Assembly: GCA_900549215.1 (NCBI GenBank)
Contig: URNJ01000082.1
Location: 1-7,843, forward strand
DNA length: 7,843 nt
Direction of reading: 5' to 3'
Source: an uncultured Collinsella sp.
GTDB lineage: Bacteria > Actinomycetota > Coriobacteriia > Coriobacteriales > Coriobacteriaceae
The position numbers and the translations under genes were made by a program. This document shows positions 5,285 to 7,843 of the stretch, piece after piece. Each line of letters begins with the position of its first letter. Position 1 is the first letter of the stretch. The notes below the pieces were generated by a model. The model searched no databases. It was given only the letters and a program-made list of their open reading frames with translations, and was not told where the DNA came from.

Positions 5285-6289
5285 CTAACGCAAATCGCGC
5301 ACCGTATCGCCCTCTACGAGCACACCGGGAATCAGTATGTGCTCCACGCCAGACGCACCCCCATCGGCGCCGGCAATCTTGTCGACCGCCCACATGCCGA
5401 CGCGCTTGTTGTCAAAGCGCACCGTGGTCAGGCGACGGTCGGGCACGATATCGCCCAGGCTGTCATCAACACCCACCACGCTCACGTCCTCGGGCACACG
5501 CCTTCCGCACGACTCGAGCCCGCGAATGCAGCCGTAGGCCATGGCATCGTTGGAAGCATAAATGGCCGTACAGGTCGGATCTTCCGCCAGAGCCTGACCG
5601 GCAGCATATCCGCTCTGTGCCGTCCAATCCCCACGGACGAGTCGCGGCGGTTCAATACCATGCGCGCGCAATGTCTCGCGCCAGCCTTCCTCGCGCCGCA
5701 TGCCCGAAAGCGAGCGCTCGGGACACGAGATAAAATGCACGGTTTTGTGCCCCCGCCCCAGCAAGTACTCGACCACCTGGCGCGAGCAATCGAACTGGTC
5801 GTTATCGACCGTTGAACAGAGCGGGTGCTCCAGCATCGTAACGAGCACCGTCTGCATGCCGGGCATCGGCTCGAAGGTGCCAAAGTCCGCCGGCATGCGA
5901 TTCATGATCACGACCATGCCGTCTACCGGCAGCGCGCTCATACGCGACGATGCGCTCTCGAGGGTATAGGGATGTCCATCTACTTTAGTGAGGGTGATGG
6001 CATAGCCATGTTTGTCGGCCGCGGCGGCAAAGCCCTCCATACGGTCGAGGTTGCCGGTACCGGTAATGTTGAACATGGCGACGCCGACGGTCTTAAACTT
6101 GCCACGGCGCAGCGATCGACCGGCAAAATTGGGGCGATACCCCAGCTCGCGCATGGCGGCACGCACGCGTTCCTTGGTCTCGGGGCGCACACTGGGCGAA
6201 TCGTGCACGGTGCGCGAGACCGTCTGCTCCGAGACGCCCGCGAGGCGCGCCACGTCTTTGACGGATACCGATTTTTTAACAGCGGCCAT
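5285..6289 (-). CDS. LacI-family transcriptional repressor of the lac locus
   Basis: A 334-residue LacI/GalR-family regulator. The N-terminal helix-turn-helix spans about 8-30 (VSVKDVARLAGVSEQTVSR), followed by the YRPN motif (51-54) and hinge (RSLRRG, 58-63), then a periplasmic-binding-protein-like sensor domain. Positions matching sugar-contacting residues of E. coli LacI are present: R198 or R199 before EGW, W222 in GDWTAQSGY, N247 in YASNDAMAYG, and D275/D276 in VVGVDDS. A galactoside effector is therefore plausible, though this is inference. It is divergent from lacE, and three LacI-type operators lie in the space between them, one 14 bases from its own start, implying autoregulation. 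The ribosome site is weak (AGAAAGA-like), consistent with low expression. No better start exists without losing the DNA-binding helix. Classic Gram-positive PTS-lac operons instead use a DeoR-type LacR. Confidence 0.9.
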   Translation of the reverse strand: MAAVKKSVSVKDVARLAGVSEQTVSRTVHDSPSVRPETKERVRAAMRELGYRPNFAGRSLRRGKFKTVGVAMFNITGTGNLDRMEGFAAAADKHGYAITLTKVDGHPYTLESASSRMSALPVDGMVVIMNRMPADFGTFEPMPGMQTVLVTMLEHPLCSTVDNDQFDCSRQVVEYLLGRGHKTVHFISCPERSLSGMRREEGWRETLRAHGIEPPRLVRGDWTAQSGYAAGQALAEDPTCTAIYASNDAMAYGCIRGLESCGRRVPEDVSVVGVDDSLGDIVPDRRLTTVRFDNKRVGMWAVDKIAGADGGASGVEHILIPGVLVEGDTVRDLR

Positions 6290-6302
6290 AGGTCGATCTT
6301 TC

Positions 6303-6320
6303 TATGTCAACGATGCCATT
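6303..6320. promoter_or_regulatory. LacI-type operator O3 (lacI-proximal)
   Basis: TATGTCAACGATGCCATT matches O1 at 15 of 18 positions and keeps the AATGnnAAC inverted half-site pattern with one change per half. It lies 14 bases upstream of the lacI start codon and downstream of the candidate lacI -10, so it fits autorepression by roadblock. Confidence 0.6.
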
Positions 6321-6355
6321 GGTGGCACCCTACGCAGTCAAATGAAACGTCTTCA

Positions 6356-6361
6356 AGTATA
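6356..6361 (-). promoter_or_regulatory. Candidate -10 box for the LacI-family gene
   Basis: TATACT on the minus strand, 66 bases before the ATG at 6289. No good -35 is visible at the right distance. It would place operator O3 in the early transcribed region. Confidence 0.3.
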
Positions 6362-6404
6362 TCTAACGCCTCCCCCACCATACGCTCACCACCCAAAACC
6401 TACC

Positions 6405-6432
6405 GTTCACCGACATTTTTGCTTCCCCGAAC
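6405..6432. promoter_or_regulatory. GTTC-N20-GAAC pair in the lacI-lacE region
   Basis: CCGTTC (6403-6408) and GAACGG (6429-6434) form an inverted pair with 20 bases between the tetramers, the same spacing seen twice upstream of lacA (3211/3235 and 3221/3245). GTGAACGGT is also shared exactly with 5216-5224 upstream of lacF. It may be a further site for the GAAC-binding regulator. Confidence 0.35.
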
Positions 6433-6447
6433 GGCTTTTGTCGCCCA

Positions 6448-6465
6448 AATGTTAACGTTGCCATT
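6448..6465. promoter_or_regulatory. LacI-type operator O1
   Basis: AATGTTAACGTTGCCATT is an imperfect palindrome of the form AATGnnAAC-GTTnnCATT with a central CG, typical of LacI/GalR operators. It agrees with the inverted O2 copy at 17 of 18 positions, and the two centres are 120 bases apart. Confidence 0.7.
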
Positions 6466-6501
6466 GTGCAAACACAGAGCCACCGGGCGGCTCAAACGTT
6501 T

Positions 6502-6558
6502 ACGCGTAAGGAATCGACGGTTCGCAGGCACAGGAACCACCGGTTCGCGTCTTTTTTT
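6502..6558 (+). other. Possible attenuator or antiterminator leader of lacE
   Basis: GAACC (6534-6538) can pair either with the upstream GGTTC (6519-6523) or with the downstream GGTTC (6542-6546). ACGCG (6502-6506) can pair with CGCGT (6546-6550), immediately before C-T7 (6551-6558). Mutually exclusive stems before a T-run are what a BglG/LicT-type antitermination leader would show, and GCAGGCA (6524-6530) resembles part of a RAT site. However, the rest of the RAT consensus does not align without gaps and the stems are only 5 bp. Confidence 0.25.
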
Positions 6559-6569
6559 GTGTCACAAAA
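6555..6569. repeat. TTTTGTG/CACAAAA inverted repeat beside O2
   Basis: TTTTGTG (6555-6561) and CACAAAA (6563-6569) are perfect inverted arms around a single T, overlapping the first two bases of O2. The spacing is too short for a CRP-type site. It may extend O2 or bind another factor. Confidence 0.4.
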
Positions 6570-6585
6570 TGGCAACGTCAACATT
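6568..6585. promoter_or_regulatory. LacI-type operator O2 (lacE-proximal)
   Basis: AATGGCAACGTCAACATT is an inverted copy of O1 (17 of 18 identical). It ends 61 bases before the lacE start codon, where a bound repressor would block the promoter or early elongation. A tentative lacE promoter, TTGTGT (6557-6562), 17 bases, AACATT (6580-6585), would overlap it, though that -10 is poor. Confidence 0.7.
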
Positions 6586-6634
6586 TTGGCAACCGAACGT
6601 CAAAAGCTACCATCGTTGCTAACCCACCGACTCT

Positions 6635-6640
6635 TAGGAG
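6635..6640 (+). promoter_or_regulatory. Ribosome binding site of lacE
   Basis: TAGGAG six bases before the ATG at 6647. It fixes the start of this gene, which is open to the window edge. Confidence 0.7.
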
Positions 6641-6646
6641 CATTGC

Positions 6647-7843
6647 ATGGAGCAACTCATCGCCATCATCGAAAAGGGTCAGCCCTTTTTCAACGCGATC
6701 GCCCGCAACAAGTACCTCAAGGCGATCCGCGACGGCTTTATCTCCGTCATCCCCATCATCATCTTCTCGTCCATTTTCTGCCTGGTAGCCTCGGTCCCCA
6801 ACATCTGGGGTTTCTACTGGCCCGATGACATCAACAACGCCCTGTGGAAGTGCTACAACTACTCCATGGGCATCCTGGCCATCGCCTGCGCCGCCACCAC
6901 GGCCAAGCACTTCGCCGACGCTCAGAACCGCGATCTGCCCAAGAACAACCAGATCAACTTCATCTCGTGCATGTGCGCGGCCATCATTGGCTTCTTGCTC
7001 CTTTCGAGCGACACGATCGCCACGGACGCCGCCAGCGGCTTCAACACCACCTACCTTGGTTCCAAGGGCCTGCTGACCGCCTTCATCGCTGCGTTTGTGA
7101 CCGGCATCATCTACAAGTTCTTCATTAAGCGCAACATCACCGTCAAGATGCCCGAGCAGGTTCCGCCCAACATCTCGCAGACCTTTAAGGACATCATCCC
7201 CTTCTCCGTCTGCATCACCGTCTTTTGGGTCTTTGACATCGCCTTCCGCGCTGCCTTTGGCTTCTGCTTTGCCCAGGGCGTCATCCAGGTGTTCCAGCCC
7301 CTGTTCACTGCTGCCGACGGCTATATCGGCCTCGCTGTGATCTACGGCGCCATGAGCCTCTTCTGGTTCGTGGGCGTCCACGGTCCCTCAATCGTCGAGC
7401 CCGCCATCGCCGCCGCTCTCGTTGCCAACATGACGGACAACCTGGCTGCGTTTCAGGCCGGCCAGCACGCTTCCGCTGTCCTGACCCAGGGTGCCCAGTA
7501 CTTCGTCGTCTGCATGGGCGGCACCGGCGCCACGCTCGTCCTGGTCTTTATGTTCTGCTTCCTGGCCAAATCCCAGGAGATGCGCGCCGTCGGTAAGGCC
7601 GCCATCGTCCCGGTCTGCTTTGCCGTCAACGAACCGCTGCTGTTCGCCGCACCCATCGTGCTCAACCCCGTCTTCTTTGTCCCGTTTGTCTTTGCCCCGA
7701 TCGCCAATATCTGGATCCTCAAGATCTTTATCGACTTCTTGGGCATGAACGGCTTTATGTACACCCTGCCCTGGACCGTCCCCGGCCCCATCGGCACCAT
7801 CATTGCACAGGCCTGCAAGCTCAAGGGTGCTAAAACCGTCATC
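6647..7843 (+). CDS. lacE: PTS lactose permease LacE, IIC domain (3' end outside window)
   Basis: Membrane permease that imports lactose with phosphorylation to lactose-6-phosphate, using phosphate passed from LacF through a IIB domain. The reading frame is open from the ATG to the last base (399 codons). It reads like LacE throughout: MEQLIAIIEKGQPFFNAIAR (1-20), AIRDGFISVIPIIIFSSIF (26-44), KNNQINFIS (99-107), KGLLTAFIAAFVTGIIY (140-156), KMPEQVPPNISQTFKDIIPF (167-186), the IIC active region FVGVHGPSIVEPA (241-253) with H245 and E251, and FAVNEPLLFAAPIVLNP (325-341) with N328 and E329. About half of it is hydrophobic helix. The cut falls before the end of IIC, so I cannot say whether a IIB domain is fused C-terminally, as in LacE, or separate. 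The gene is divergent from the LacI-type repressor and preceded by three of its probable operators. Confidence 0.93.
   Translation, partial: MEQLIAIIEKGQPFFNAIARNKYLKAIRDGFISVIPIIIFSSIFCLVASVPNIWGFYWPDDINNALWKCYNYSMGILAIACAATTAKHFADAQNRDLPKNNQINFISCMCAAIIGFLLLSSDTIATDAASGFNTTYLGSKGLLTAFIAAFVTGIIYKFFIKRNITVKMPEQVPPNISQTFKDIIPFSVCITVFWVFDIAFRAAFGFCFAQGVIQVFQPLFTAADGYIGLAVIYGAMSLFWFVGVHGPSIVEPAIAAALVANMTDNLAAFQAGQHASAVLTQGAQYFVVCMGGTGATLVLVFMFCFLAKSQEMRAVGKAAIVPVCFAVNEPLLFAAPIVLNPVFFVPFVFAPIANIWILKIFIDFLGMNGFMYTLPWTVPGPIGTIIAQACKLKGAKTVI

Noticed and set aside
4588..5733. 381-codon open frame on the plus strand
   Set aside because: Runs through the long palindrome, antisense to lacF, through the operator array and into lacI antisense; composition is Arg/His/Pro-rich. 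Three independent real features explain the same bases.
6494..6501. AAACGTTT as a fourth LacI operator or a CcpA-type cre site
   Set aside because: Only the central eight bases are symmetric; the AATG/CATT ends of the other three operators are missing, and the cre flanks (TG/CA) do not match fully.
6524..6538. A true RAT (ribonucleic antiterminator) site
   Set aside because: GCAGGCA matches, but the 5' GGATTGTTACTG half does not align and the 3' half is three bases too long. Kept only as a low-interest attenuator idea.
6578..7381. 267-codon open frame on the minus strand
   Set aside because: Antisense to the lacE frame, which matches LacE throughout. The antisense product is rich in Asp, Gly, Glu and Val as expected from reading G/C-ended codons backwards, with no family features.

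Overview
This GC-rich window holds most of a lactose phosphotransferase / tagatose-6-phosphate locus. The proteins match the LacA, LacB, LacC, LacX, LacF and LacE families of Gram-positive bacteria as I know them, but codon choice is strongly G/C-ended. Short Shine-Dalgarno-led genes, rho-independent terminators and a Gram-positive-type lac pathway in a GC-rich genome suggest a gut Coriobacteriia such as Collinsella. That placement is inference from style and content; no database was searched.

Layout. Minus strand, from the left: lacC (tagatose-6-phosphate kinase, 32-967), lacX (aldose epimerase-like, 1024-1905), lacB (2109-2633) and lacA (2697-3125), transcribed as lacA-lacB-lacX-lacC from a control region at about 3180-3300. 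Next is an unrelated-looking membrane protein of unknown function (3433-4446) with its own terminator and a candidate -10 box. An intergenic stretch (4447-4731) follows, with a 67-nt near-perfect palindrome and the terminator of lacF. Then come lacF (PTS lactose IIA, 4732-5070), its repeat-rich upstream region, and a LacI-family repressor (5285-6289). A 357-bp divergent region (6290-6646) separates the repressor from lacE (PTS lactose IIC, plus strand, 6647 to beyond the right edge).

How the genes fit together. LacE and LacF would import and phosphorylate lactose. A 6-phospho-beta-galactosidase (not in the window) would release galactose-6-phosphate. LacAB isomerises this to tagatose-6-phosphate and LacC phosphorylates it to tagatose-1,6-bisphosphate, which an aldolase (LacD, not in the window) would split. 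LacX probably equilibrates sugar anomers.

Control appears to have two layers. The divergent region carries three copies of an 18-bp LacI-type operator (AATGTYRACGWTGCCATT), the best candidate site for the adjacent LacI-family protein. The regions upstream of lacA and lacF lack that operator but are packed with GAAC/GTTC half-sites, including a shared TGAACAnnnTCGAACA. This suggests a second regulator, perhaps a DeoR-type LacR encoded elsewhere. The main points for follow-up are these two operator systems, the long palindrome, the possible lacE leader attenuator and the embedded membrane protein.
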